From assembly GCA_007131625.1 (NCBI GenBank), contig SLQC01000386.1, forward strand, positions 1-23,604: 23,604 bases of DNA, read 5' to 3'. Position numbers and translations under genes: made by a program. Shown one piece after another: positions 15,893 to 23,604 of this stretch; position 1 is the first letter of the stretch; each line of letters starts with the position of its first letter. The notes under the pieces were generated by a model. That model saw only the letters and a program-made list of their open reading frames with translations. It ran no database searches and was not told where the DNA came from. This DNA is from Balneolales bacterium (lineage in GTDB: Bacteria; Bacteroidota; Rhodothermia; Balneolales; Natronogracilivirgulaceae).

Positions 15893-16740
15893 AGTACTCT
15901 TACAGCTTGGCATTTTCGGTCCTGTTTCTGCACATCCAACGCCTTCTTTTCCTGGTTGGCATAGGTGTTGTTCCGGACGATAAGTTCGTCAAAATTGATC
16001 GAATGTGCATCGAACTCGGGACCGTCAACGCAGGCAAATTTCAGTACGCCTCCTACCGACACACGGCAGGCTCCACACATTCCGGTCCCATCCATCATGA
16101 TCGGATTCAGGCTGACCATCGTTCGGATTCCCGGCTTCCGGGTCAGGTCTGCAACTGCGCGCATCATGGGGAGCGGTCCGGCAGCATAAACACTGTGGAT
16201 TGATTCTTCTCGCTCCAAAATTTCACCAAGTACGTGAGTGACAAAACCTTTGATCCCACGGGATCCATCATCCGTAGTAATGATCAGATTGTCGGAAAAA
16301 GCTTTCATCTCTTCTTCAAGTATGACGGCTTCGCTGTTTTGGGCTCCAATTATACTGTCGACTCTGTTGCCGGCAGCTTTAAGGGCTTTGGCCATCGGAT
16401 AAATGACTGCTGTACCAACACCACCACCGATACATAGTACATTACCGTAATTTTCTATCGGTGTAGGCTCGCCGAGGGGACCAACCACATCTGAAAATAC
16501 ATCCCCTTCTTTCATCGCATTAATCATTTGCGTCGTTTTCCCGATAGCCTGAATGATCAGTGTAATGGTCCCGCGATCAATGTTGGATTCCACAATTGTC
16601 AGTGGAATCCGCTCTCCGGTTATGGTGGGTCGTACTATAACAAAATTGCCGGGTTTTCTCTTTTTCGCGATGAGCGGAGCTTCAACTTCAAATTTTGCGA
16701 TCCTGGGAGTTAATGATGTTCTTCGGTGTATAACATACAT
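15889..16740 (-). CDS. nfnA: NfnA/SudB-like ferredoxin-NAD(P)H reductase subunit
   Basis: The 283-residue small subunit has the ferredoxin-NADP reductase fold: an FAD-binding barrel with RIPLTI (44-49), then a nucleotide domain with GGGVGTA (105-111) and the AAGPLPMM loop (186-193). The C-terminal [2Fe-2S] segment MMDGTGMCGACRV...FACVDGPEFD carries Asp217, Cys222, Cys225 and Cys237. This is the one-Asp, three-Cys set known for NfnA, and it separates the protein from dihydroorotate dehydrogenase PyrK. In NfnAB it binds NAD(H) and the FAD thought to bifurcate electrons. The first gene of a two-gene operon; its TGA overlaps the nfnB ATG. The start at 16740 has no strong Shine-Dalgarno. Confidence 0.88.
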   Translation of the reverse strand: MYVIHRRTSLTPRIAKFEVEAPLIAKKRKPGNFVIVRPTITGERIPLTIVESNIDRGTITLIIQAIGKTTQMINAMKEGDVFSDVVGPLGEPTPIENYGNVLCIGGGVGTAVIYPMAKALKAAGNRVDSIIGAQNSEAVILEEEMKAFSDNLIITTDDGSRGIKGFVTHVLGEILEREESIHSVYAAGPLPMMRAVADLTRKPGIRTMVSLNPIMMDGTGMCGACRVSVGGVLKFACVDGPEFDAHSINFDELIVRNNTYANQEKKALDVQKQDRKCQAVRVL

Positions 16741-17018
16741 GTTGTAAATAATCTAAATTGCATATATCAATGATAATTTCTACTGCTAATCCCTCTTAAA
16801 AATAATGGTTGATTAATTTTTAAATTTGATCCAGAATGGAGTGAAAACAATATTACATAACCAATAACAATAAGTTACTAAATTCATTTGGCTTTTGCAT
16901 AGTTGTTTCTTTTTTTTTCGAAATCGAAACATCTATGCCACAGTTATGGCACAGTTTTATAGTTTTCAGAGAATGCGGAGGTTCGAATTCTAACTAAATA
17001 TGGTGCTATATGGAAATC
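16741..17018. other. Intergenic region upstream of nfnA
   Basis: AT-rich DNA between the nfnAB start and the end of the small membrane-protein gene, both on the minus strand; it should contain the nfnAB promoter. It has a palindrome TTTCGA-AA-TCGAAA (16916-16929) and, directly beside it, a tandem pair of 11-mers ATGCCACAGTT / ATGGCACAGTT (16935-16945, 16946-16956). The cluster is about 180 bases upstream of nfnA and could be a regulator site. Confidence 0.4.
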
Positions 17019-17261
17019 TTATTCGTGTGCAACTTCGCGGCTGAGGACATCCGCGGCCATCAACACCAGGATGGAGGAAAGCAGTCCGACCGCCAGTTCG
17101 CCGCCAAGACCGGCAAAAACAAATATAAGTCCACCCGCTAATGCACCCAGTATTGCAAATGCCAAACAAACTCCGGTCCGTGGTCCCGCACTGCCGACCA
17201 GGCCTTTATAGATCCATCCGACAACGACACCGATAAAAAGCAGTATTACAAAAGTACTCAT
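17019..17261 (-). CDS. Small membrane protein, GlsB/YeaQ/YmgE-like
   Basis: An 80-residue, Gly/Ala-rich hydrophobic protein with three predicted membrane segments (about 3-17, 32-50, 55-72), separated by a short loop GLVGSAGPRTG (20-30) and ending in a charged tail SREVAHE. Size, GWI.KG after the first helix and the glycine pattern resemble the GlsB/YeaQ/YmgE (transglycosylase-associated) stress-protein family, whose molecular role is unclear; the match is by pattern only. I chose ATG 17261 with GGA (17268-17270) upstream over the longer frame from 17318, which has no conserved look and would come within 7 bases of the divergent dinB start. Confidence 0.6.
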   Translation of the reverse strand: MSTFVILLFIGVVVGWIYKGLVGSAGPRTGVCLAFAILGALAGGLIFVFAGLGGELAVGLLSSILVLMAADVLSREVAHE

Positions 17262-17325
17262 GATCAATCCTGTAATTGTGTAATTTATCTTTCCATAAAA
17301 AGAGCGTACAAGATACACAATTTTA

Positions 17326-18408
17326 ATGTCTGTACGGAAAATAATTCACATCGACATGGATGCCTTTTATGCATCGGTCGAGCAGCGAGACAATCCGGCG
17401 CTGAAAGGCAAGCCTGTCGTGGTCGGTGGAGATCCCCGGGGACGGGGTGTTGTGGCCGCTGCAAGTTACGAAGCCCGCAATTTCGGAATCCGATCCGCTA
17501 TGCCGGCCGCCCATGCCCTCCGCCTCTGTCCGGATGTTGTCTTCATTCGACCCCGGTTTGATGCCTATAAGGCCATATCTCTTGAAATACGTGACATATT
17601 CAGCGAATACACCGATCTGATCGAGCCAATATCTCTGGACGAAGCCTATCTGGATGTCACCGAAAATAAAACTGGAAATCCCTCCGCTACGCTCATCGCG
17701 AAAGAAATCAAGAAAAAAATACGAGAGCGGACCGGACTTATCGCTTCAGCCGGCGTCTCGTTCAACAAATTTCTGGCGAAAATCGCCTCTGATCTCAAAA
17801 AACCGGACGGACTCGCACTTATCACACCGGATAAAGCGCTCGATTTTATCGCCGCATTGCCGATCGGGAAATTTCATGGTATCGGTAAAGCAACAGAAGC
17901 GAAAATGCACAAACTGGGGATTAAAAACGGTGCTGATCTGCGGGAATGGCCGGAACATGACCTCAATAAACATTTCGGCAAAGTCGGTTCTTATTATTAT
18001 CATATCGCCCGCGGCATCGATGACCGGCCGCTCCGGACCGAACGCATTCCGAAATCCATTGGCCATGAGAAGACTTTCGAGGAGGATGTCTCATCCGTGG
18101 AATGGCTGGCCGATTTCATTCAAACCATCAGTAAAAAAGTGGCCCGACGGATGGAGCGAGAGGAGGCTCGGGCTAAAACCGTCACACTGAAGATCCGGTA
18201 CGATAATTTCGAGAGTATCACGCGTAGCTTCACACCGGGTAACCCGGTTTCCGGAGCCGCTGAGATTGCCGATCTGGCAACGCGACTGCTGCGGGAGACC
18301 GAGGCGGGCGACCGGAAAGTGCGGCTCGTCGGTGTAACGGTATCCGGATTCATTCGTCATAACGATCCCCCCGTAGAAGGCCGGCAACTTTCGTTTCCAC
18401 TCGATTGA
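17326..18408 (+). CDS. dinB: DNA polymerase IV (Y-family translesion polymerase)
   Basis: Pol IV copies damaged template DNA with low fidelity. The 360 residues include the palm motifs HIDMDAFYASVE (8-19, metal ligand Asp10, likely steric-gate Tyr15) and SLDEAYLDV (103-111, catalytic Asp105/Glu106), the SAGVSFNKFLAKIASDLKKP block (about 140-159), a helix-hairpin-helix near residue 185 (FHGIGKATEAKMHKLG), and the little-finger domain from about 235 (SIGHEKTFEED). The C-terminus QLSFPL (354-359) fits a beta-clamp-binding motif, as in other Pol IV proteins. The start at 17326 has no strong Shine-Dalgarno, but MSVRKIIHIDMD is the family start. I saw no SOS box with confidence in the 64-base divergent gap. 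Confidence 0.95.
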   Translation: MSVRKIIHIDMDAFYASVEQRDNPALKGKPVVVGGDPRGRGVVAAASYEARNFGIRSAMPAAHALRLCPDVVFIRPRFDAYKAISLEIRDIFSEYTDLIEPISLDEAYLDVTENKTGNPSATLIAKEIKKKIRERTGLIASAGVSFNKFLAKIASDLKKPDGLALITPDKALDFIAALPIGKFHGIGKATEAKMHKLGIKNGADLREWPEHDLNKHFGKVGSYYYHIARGIDDRPLRTERIPKSIGHEKTFEEDVSSVEWLADFIQTISKKVARRMEREEARAKTVTLKIRYDNFESITRSFTPGNPVSGAAEIADLATRLLRETEAGDRKVRLVGVTVSGFIRHNDPPVEGRQLSFPLD

Positions 18409-18720
18409 TCCCTGCAATTACGAATTCAAAAATGTATTGGCTGATGCTTCCCGTTTCACCCCTGCAATAATTACGAAATCTACTGAATAGCGTTAATACG
18501 GGAATAAGTTCTACGGGATATTTGTCTGCTTTCTGAACGAAACCTGTAACAAATGAATAGCATTTCAGTGCTTAAATGCACATGTAAAGCGCTACATGTT
18601 ATTCCTGCTTGTTAGCCTCAAAGTTTATATTTTATGACTTCATGGAATCTAAATGCTATTTCTGCTTACGAGTTAATAAAGCCCGAAAAGATCAAAACAA
18701 AAACCGAACCAAATATAACA
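18409..18720. other. Intergenic region before the phosphoesterase gene
   Basis: The 312 bases contain an imperfect direct repeat, CCTGCAATTACGAATTC (18411-18427) and CCTGCAATAATTACGAAATC (18461-18480), and a strong inverted repeat at 18580-18599. No gene is recognised. A frame open from 18634 joins the phosphoesterase gene, but I take it as untranslated leader. Confidence 0.4.
18580..18599. promoter_or_regulatory. Operator-like inverted repeat
   Basis: ACATGTA-AAGCGC-TACATGT has perfect 7-bp arms around a 6-base GC-containing centre, about 120 bases before the phosphoesterase start. The layout resembles operators of dimeric helix-turn-helix repressors; the centre is one base off a canonical LacI-family CG axis, so I do not name a regulator. 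Confidence 0.45.
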
Positions 18721-20439
18721 ATGAAAGTCAGAAACTCGGGAAATTTCACCGCTTGTCCTTTGTATTGCCTGGTAGTCATCAGCCTCCTTTTTGTAAATGG
18801 TAGTTATGCAAAACCACAGGAACCTGTTGGAATATTACTCACCTGGCAGCAGGATCCGACCACTACTATGACTATCGACTGGCATACTACCCCGGATGAC
18901 CAGGCAGATCCCAATATCAGATATAAATTATCGGGAACAAGCAATTGGCAAAATACTACCGCCTCAAATATCAATTTCCCATTTTCAGACCGGATAATTC
19001 ATCGTGTGGCACTGACCGGCCTGGAACCGGGCTCAACCTACCGCTTTCAGGTTGGTGAATTCCAGCGCCATTATAAATTCGAAACCATGCCTGAGGCTCT
19101 GAATGAACCTTTGGTATTTGCCGTTGGCGGTGACACCAAGGACCGTGGTCATGAAGCCAGACAAATCTGGATGGAGCGAATGAATGCTGCTATTAAAGAA
19201 TTTGATCCGAAATTCGTCGTTTGGGGTGGCGATCTGGCTTACGCCGACGGACTAAGAGACCAGACCTGGAGATGGTACGGATGGTTCGAAGCTAACATGA
19301 ATACGCTGATTACGGATCAGGGAAGGGTAATTCCCATAATCGTAAGCATCGGCAATCACGAAGTTAAGAACAGCTATGTTCACCGGTTGGATGATGGTGT
19401 CTATGAGCAGACAGATGAATTCCGGAAATCCGTAGCACCCTATTTTTACAGTCTATTTGCTTTCCCCGGCCAGCCGGGATACAACGTACTGGATTTCGGT
19501 GATTATTTGAGTTTACCGATCCTGGATACTGATCATACCAATTTGGTAGCAGGCAAACAAACCGAATGGCTGAACCAGGTACTTTCCGAACGACAAAATG
19601 TTCCTCATGTCTTTCCGGTATATCATGTACCTGCATATCCTTCGGTCCGCAACTTCGATGGCCGCATAGCCGTCGAGATTCGTGAACATTGGGTTCCTCT
19701 TTTTGATCGCTATCAGGTCCCTATGGTTTTTGAGAACCATGACCATGCCTATAAGCGCACCCCTCCGATTCGGCATGGAGAAATAAATCCTGAAGGCACG
19801 GTGTACATTGGCGACGGAGCATGGGGAGTACAAATCCGGGCACCGCATAACCCGGATGAAACCTGGTACCTGGAACGGGCATCCCAAGTACGTCACGGGA
19901 TCATTGTTTCGCTGCACGGTACCCGCCGTTATGTGCAGGCTGTAAATGAAAATGGTGAAGTATTTGACGAATATCCCGGAATTTTCCCCCGTCCGGAAGC
20001 AAAAGCCAGAATAAGTTCACTGCTTCCGGATGGCGGGGCAGCGTTTAGTGCAGAAAAAGCCCGTCTTTTTGGAGAGGTATACATTGATTCCGATTTCAAC
20101 GGATACACAGGAATAGGGTTCGCCAAATTCAGGGATGAATCGCCAACTGGTTCCTCTCTTGTCTGGCAAGTGCCGGCAGAAGATCCCGGCGAATTCAGGC
20201 TTCAGATTCGATATGCCAATGAAAATAACAATCAGGCGATGAAGTTATCCGTGAATGGCAACGATTTTGATGAACTTGCCTTACCCCATACGGGCAGCTG
20301 GGATCGTTGGGAAGTCTCGGAATTCATCACTATTGAACTGGATGCGGGGATGAACAAAATTGAACTGGCGCGAATCAATTTATCCGCTGTTCATATTGAC
20401 CGCATTGAAATACAACCTTCAACCACTGGTTCGCCATAA
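18721..20439 (+). CDS. Secreted purple-acid-phosphatase-like metallophosphoesterase with CBM6-like domain
   Basis: The 572-residue product has a signal peptide (hydrophobic 14-25, likely cleavage after NGSYA, residue 30), then an N-terminal fibronectin-III-like domain as in purple acid phosphatases (about 35-122). The metallophosphatase core follows, with ligand motifs GGD (Asp138), GGDLAYAD (Asp171, Tyr174), GNHE (Asn212, His213), VYHVP (His302) and NHDHAYKR (His340, His342). A C-terminal domain (about 430-565) with GYTGIGFAKF, EFRLQIRYAN, LPHTGSWDRW and AGMNKIELA looks like a CBM6/CBM35 carbohydrate-binding fold. The likely role is release of phosphate outside the cytoplasm from an ester on, or near, a polysaccharide; the substrate is inferred only. 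The ATG at 18721 fits the signal peptide; no clear Shine-Dalgarno. An upstream in-frame ATG at 18634 would bury the signal. Confidence 0.85.
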   Translation: MKVRNSGNFTACPLYCLVVISLLFVNGSYAKPQEPVGILLTWQQDPTTTMTIDWHTTPDDQADPNIRYKLSGTSNWQNTTASNINFPFSDRIIHRVALTGLEPGSTYRFQVGEFQRHYKFETMPEALNEPLVFAVGGDTKDRGHEARQIWMERMNAAIKEFDPKFVVWGGDLAYADGLRDQTWRWYGWFEANMNTLITDQGRVIPIIVSIGNHEVKNSYVHRLDDGVYEQTDEFRKSVAPYFYSLFAFPGQPGYNVLDFGDYLSLPILDTDHTNLVAGKQTEWLNQVLSERQNVPHVFPVYHVPAYPSVRNFDGRIAVEIREHWVPLFDRYQVPMVFENHDHAYKRTPPIRHGEINPEGTVYIGDGAWGVQIRAPHNPDETWYLERASQVRHGIIVSLHGTRRYVQAVNENGEVFDEYPGIFPRPEAKARISSLLPDGGAAFSAEKARLFGEVYIDSDFNGYTGIGFAKFRDESPTGSSLVWQVPAEDPGEFRLQIRYANENNNQAMKLSVNGNDFDELALPHTGSWDRWEVSEFITIELDAGMNKIELARINLSAVHIDRIEIQPSTTGSP

Positions 20440-20645
20440 GAAAGTTTTCCCGCTACTTCCATTCATTTTATCTCTTTGTTTTTTGCTTAATTGGCATGAA
20501 ATTATTGGTTACCCAATTAACAATAGTAGAAGGGATAATGTTGCATTCGCCACAAAGTTGCTTTTGTGTCTTCCCCTTTATCTGTAGCTGACTTGAAGGG
20601 CAAGCAGATGGTTACAACAATACTCCCTTGTTTATAAGCTTCAAG

Positions 20646-23369
20646 TTACTCTTCGACAGCATTCGACAACTCATCTTCTGTCCACGGTCCGGATCTGTCT
20701 TCTGATCGTAATTCTTTTACCCTGTCCGGCGATACGATATCTGTTTTGCCTCCCCACTGATTCTGTATATAGCTGACAATTGCCGATATTTCATCATCCG
20801 TGAGTGTACTCATCGATGGCATCAGCATCTCACCCTGCAAACCATGGAGAAGAATTCGAATCACATTATCGGGAGAGCCTTGAATCAGGTTTGATCCCTG
20901 TAATGGAGATGCCATTCCCACCATTCCACTGCCATCCACCTGGTGGCATGTTGCGCAATGAGTGAGATAGGATTGTACACCCCGTTCATGGATCACCAGA
21001 GCCTCCATCCGCTTTCTGTCAACCTCATTTATCCCGGTATTTTCAAGCAAAGTTCGCGCTCTCTGCCCGGCATCCGGATGTCCCAGGCGAGAAGCCACAG
21101 TAACCAGATTTTCCGATGATTCCATCTGATTCCACAACTGATTTATCTTTGCCATAAAAGCCGAAGGAACATGTTCGACGTGAGGTCCCTGGTCAAGTCC
21201 GGCCTCCACACCTCCCAACATCGTCTCCACATGGGCCAGGGACGGAGCCAGATCAAGAAGTCGTGCAAGCCGGGTCAGATTTTTATTACTGATCTCAGGT
21301 GTATAATTGGTCTCCCACGGTGTATAATCACCTTTTCCATCTGGCAATCTGCTGCGTGGATAGTTGGCGTACTCAATCCAATTGTCATAAGGATCGATTC
21401 GCGAATAGGATGGTGAATCGCCGCGTTCCCAGGCAAAACGCTTTGCGAGCCGCCAGGCAAGATGTTTCTTGAAAATGGGATGATACCAAATCTGTTCATC
21501 TTCAAGAAAATCGATAACGGCATCTGCATTTCGGTTAACCATTTCTTCAATGGCCCACCAGATGAGAAGTGGTATATGTTTGTCATCCAGATCTTCATAA
21601 TGTGTCATGAGCTCACGCAATATCGGAAGGGCATCCTCCAGGTCAAACCGGCGGCTGGAAGAGGCAAGCTGGCTGCGAACTTCTGCTTCAGGCTCAACAC
21701 CGGCCAATTTCACAAGCCGATCACGAATCGGAAGGCTGATCGTTCCGTTATCTCCTAAAAGACGTATGGTCCAGGCACGCACATGGGCATCCCGGTGATC
21801 CAGCAGCTGAAGGGCCCACTCCTGGTCGATCCCCTCTATCAAATTCGCCGCCCAAAGTGCTTCCAGTGCCGGTTGTCCGGTCTGCGTCTCTGTCAATGCA
21901 CGCAAAACCGGAATGAGCGACCGGTCCCCTCTCTCACCAAGCAGACGCCTTGCCTGGCCTCGATACCATTTCCGCTCATCGGAAAGCAGGTCAAGCAACT
22001 CCTCATTTTCAAGTTCCGAAAGATTGATAGAGGAAACCGGTTGGTGATTGTCAGCCTGCAACCTCCAAATGCGCCCGCACGTTTTGTTCCAGGTATCGAC
22101 CGGGTGGACGTGATTCATCCGGATATCACACCAGTCGGCAATATAAACCCCTCCGTCTGGACCAACTTTCATATCAACCGGACGAAACCCCCGATCAGAT
22201 GTAGTCACCAAAGAGTCTGTGTCAACTGTTTTAAATGTTGACCCATCCTTCAGCAACCGTGCAGCCTGCACGCGGCTGGTTAGTGCCATCCCGGATATGT
22301 GCTGCCCCTCGTATCCAGGAAGCTTTCCTTCTTCATAGACCAGAAATGTCATGGAAAATCTGGGTGTATACCCGTCATGGTCCATATGATTGAAGTATCC
22401 ATATGAAAATGGTGTTGTAAGTGGTCCGTGTTTTGGCCAGTTCTTATTATAACGGCCACCCTGCACTTCATGAATACCCCGGGTATTACCAGCATTGGTT
22501 CCGGTAAATGCCCGCCCTTTGCTGTCAAAATCCATGGTCCAGGGATTGCCACCGCCTTCGGAATAAAGTTCAAAGTGCTCCTTTTCAGGATGATAACGCC
22601 AGGTAGCTTGTCCCAGGAACGAATACCCTTCAACCTGACCGGTACTGGTACTGCCATGAACGCCATATATCCACCCGTCCGGTCCCAGCGTCAGTGCATT
22701 GGCAATAGAGTGAGTGTCTTCAAGGCCGAACCCTTCAAGATGTACTTCCGGTTCGCTATCAGGAAGCCCGTCACCATCAAGGTCAGGATAGAAGAGCAAA
22801 TAGGGAGGATTCATCACCCATAAACCTCCATATGCAAATAGTACACTCGTCGCTATATTCAGCCCAGTGATGACATCCTGTTTTGAGTCGAAAACACCGT
22901 CTCCGTTGGTATCTTCAAAAAGAGTGATTTTATCGGCCCCTCGCACATGGTTGGGCGGTGGGGACGGAACCCCATCAAACCCCGCCCTCAAATACTGATC
23001 ATAAAAATTGATGGTGACACCTGCCGGAAACGGATACTGAAGATATTGTACAACCCAAAGTCGTCCCCGATCGTCAAAATGCATATCAATCGGCTGCCGA
23101 ACGTCTGCCTCGGAGAGCACCAGCTCCATTTGCAAACCATCAATTACCTCAAATTTTTCAAGCGACTCTTCAGGGCTCAGGGTTACATCATCTCCAACCC
23201 AGTCAATCTCTCTCTGCCCACCTTTTTCCATATAGATCTCTACAAACTCCTCTACCTCCAGTGTCCATGGCCAGGTTTGTGATTCGGTAGCGTTTTGTTT
23301 GCACCCAATTATTACAAAAAAAACACATATGCTGAGATAGCAATATACATAAGCATGATTGTTACGCAT
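20646..23369 (-). CDS. Lipoprotein PVC-type heme-binding dehydrogenase/cytochrome c
   Basis: This 907-residue protein is of the large 'PVC-type' membrane-bound dehydrogenase family, thought to oxidise sugars or polyols outside the cytoplasm and pass electrons to its own heme. Order: lipoprotein signal (lipobox IIGC, Cys23); a beta-propeller region (about 70-440) ending in DWCD..MNH..HP and GRIWRL; two calcium-type loops, DTNGDGVFD (153-161) and DLDGDGLPD (196-204); HEAT-like helices (about 455-620); and a C-terminal cytochrome c domain with CATCH (805-809) and likely axial Met850 in MLMPSMSTLTDDEI. I chose ATG 23369 because GGAG sits about 6 bases upstream and the lipobox then lies at residue 23; the frame reaching 23597 is a spurious extension. 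Substrate unknown. It is convergent with the phosphoesterase gene. Confidence 0.88.
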   Translation of the reverse strand: MRNNHAYVYCYLSICVFFVIIGCKQNATESQTWPWTLEVEEFVEIYMEKGGQREIDWVGDDVTLSPEESLEKFEVIDGLQMELVLSEADVRQPIDMHFDDRGRLWVVQYLQYPFPAGVTINFYDQYLRAGFDGVPSPPPNHVRGADKITLFEDTNGDGVFDSKQDVITGLNIATSVLFAYGGLWVMNPPYLLFYPDLDGDGLPDSEPEVHLEGFGLEDTHSIANALTLGPDGWIYGVHGSTSTGQVEGYSFLGQATWRYHPEKEHFELYSEGGGNPWTMDFDSKGRAFTGTNAGNTRGIHEVQGGRYNKNWPKHGPLTTPFSYGYFNHMDHDGYTPRFSMTFLVYEEGKLPGYEGQHISGMALTSRVQAARLLKDGSTFKTVDTDSLVTTSDRGFRPVDMKVGPDGGVYIADWCDIRMNHVHPVDTWNKTCGRIWRLQADNHQPVSSINLSELENEELLDLLSDERKWYRGQARRLLGERGDRSLIPVLRALTETQTGQPALEALWAANLIEGIDQEWALQLLDHRDAHVRAWTIRLLGDNGTISLPIRDRLVKLAGVEPEAEVRSQLASSSRRFDLEDALPILRELMTHYEDLDDKHIPLLIWWAIEEMVNRNADAVIDFLEDEQIWYHPIFKKHLAWRLAKRFAWERGDSPSYSRIDPYDNWIEYANYPRSRLPDGKGDYTPWETNYTPEISNKNLTRLARLLDLAPSLAHVETMLGGVEAGLDQGPHVEHVPSAFMAKINQLWNQMESSENLVTVASRLGHPDAGQRARTLLENTGINEVDRKRMEALVIHERGVQSYLTHCATCHQVDGSGMVGMASPLQGSNLIQGSPDNVIRILLHGLQGEMLMPSMSTLTDDEISAIVSYIQNQWGGKTDIVSPDRVKELRSEDRSGPWTEDELSNAVEE

Positions 23370-23604
23370 GGTTACTCCATCTGGCCTTATAATTCGAATT
23401 AAACATCCATGTCTGTAATCTCTGATAATTAGAAGTGTGAACAGGCTATGAATGTTCCATTTGACGTTTAAGACAAAAAATAATAAATAGATACTATAAA
23501 CACACGAAACACCCATATCGGCAATTCGACACACAAAAGCATGATTATTTTCGACATGGACATTGCATCTGTCCTTAGAAATAAAAAAAATAAACACATG
23601 AAAA
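23331..23604. repeat. Diverged direct repeat covering the start of the PVC cytochrome gene
   Basis: The stretch 23345-23415, covering the first codons, Shine-Dalgarno and leader of the cytochrome gene, reappears in degenerate form at about 23531-23604, roughly 187 bp further upstream. Shared blocks in the same order: AAGCATGATT (23351, 23537), GCATGGTTACTCCATCTGG against ACATGGACATTGCATCTGT, CCTTA followed by AT-rich DNA, and TTAAACATCCATG against ATAAACACATG. On the minus strand the second copy includes an ATG in the same context, opening 29 hydrophobic codons (MSKIIMLLCVELPIW...) before a stop. The repeat may continue past the window edge. Confidence 0.6.

Noticed and set aside
15889..16740. 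Dihydroorotate dehydrogenase electron-transfer subunit PyrK
   Set aside because: No pyrD is adjacent; the DGTGMCGACRV segment and coupling to the nfnB-like gene fit NfnA/SudB.
23370..23597. 76-residue N-terminal extension of the PVC cytochrome
   Set aside because: It would bury the lipobox, and the proper ribosome-binding site is at the ATG of 23369; the region is better explained as the duplicated leader.
1..23604. tRNA, rRNA, CRISPR, prophage or transposase genes
   Set aside because: No cloverleaf, spaced direct-repeat array, integrase or transposase sequence was seen by reading; a covariance-model search would be needed to exclude small RNAs.

Overview
This 23.6 kb window looks like a chromosomal segment of a bacterium from the Bacteroidota/Balneolota/Rhodothermota side of the FCB group. 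I infer this from moderate GC content, lipoprotein-anchored PVC-type cytochromes and TIM-barrel isomerases, a BNR-4 remnant, a ComM whose cysteine motif is replaced by NPSPSG as I recall from Bacteroidota homologues, and a transhydrogenase split into three genes. The assignment is family-level inference only. I see no rRNA, tRNA, CRISPR array, prophage or intact insertion sequence.

Layout, left to right. The 3' part of dxs (1-1866, +) opens the window. A 1.2 kb stretch follows that is mostly debris: a fabH-like pseudogene on the minus strand with two internal deletions, an unidentified coding remnant with an in-frame stop, and an 11-codon mini-ORF behind a very good Shine-Dalgarno. Next is a lipoprotein sugar-phosphate isomerase/epimerase (3113-4012, +). 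A second debris zone (4013-4929) holds the tail of a BNR-4 protein joined directly to the tail of an ABC-F ATPase. Then come pfkA (4978-5946, +), a broken Dabb-domain gene (minus), queA (6429-7646, +) with an unusual low-complexity insertion, comM (minus), a DUF4342 gene (+) and trxB (minus).

The central block concerns pyridine nucleotides. pntAA-pntAB-pntB (11408-14284, +), a proton-translocating transhydrogenase, runs convergently towards nfnA-nfnB (16740-14414, minus), which resembles the NADH-dependent ferredoxin:NADP+ oxidoreductase. Upstream and divergent from pnt lies trxB, an NADPH consumer. Two different machines that exchange NADH and NADPH are therefore neighbours, with an NADPH-using thioredoxin reductase beside them.

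The right end has a small membrane protein (minus) divergent from dinB (+), a secreted purple-acid-phosphatase-like metallophosphoesterase with a C-terminal CBM6-like domain (18721-20439, +), and a large lipoprotein PVC-type cytochrome with beta-propeller, HEAT-like region and one CxxCH heme site (23369-20646, minus). The start region of this last gene is duplicated about 187 bp upstream, at the window edge.

I found no convincing new multi-gene system. The unusual signals are the density of truncated genes between intact housekeeping genes, the repeat-derived insertion inside QueA, the Pnt/Nfn neighbourhood, and the duplicated leader of the PVC cytochrome gene.
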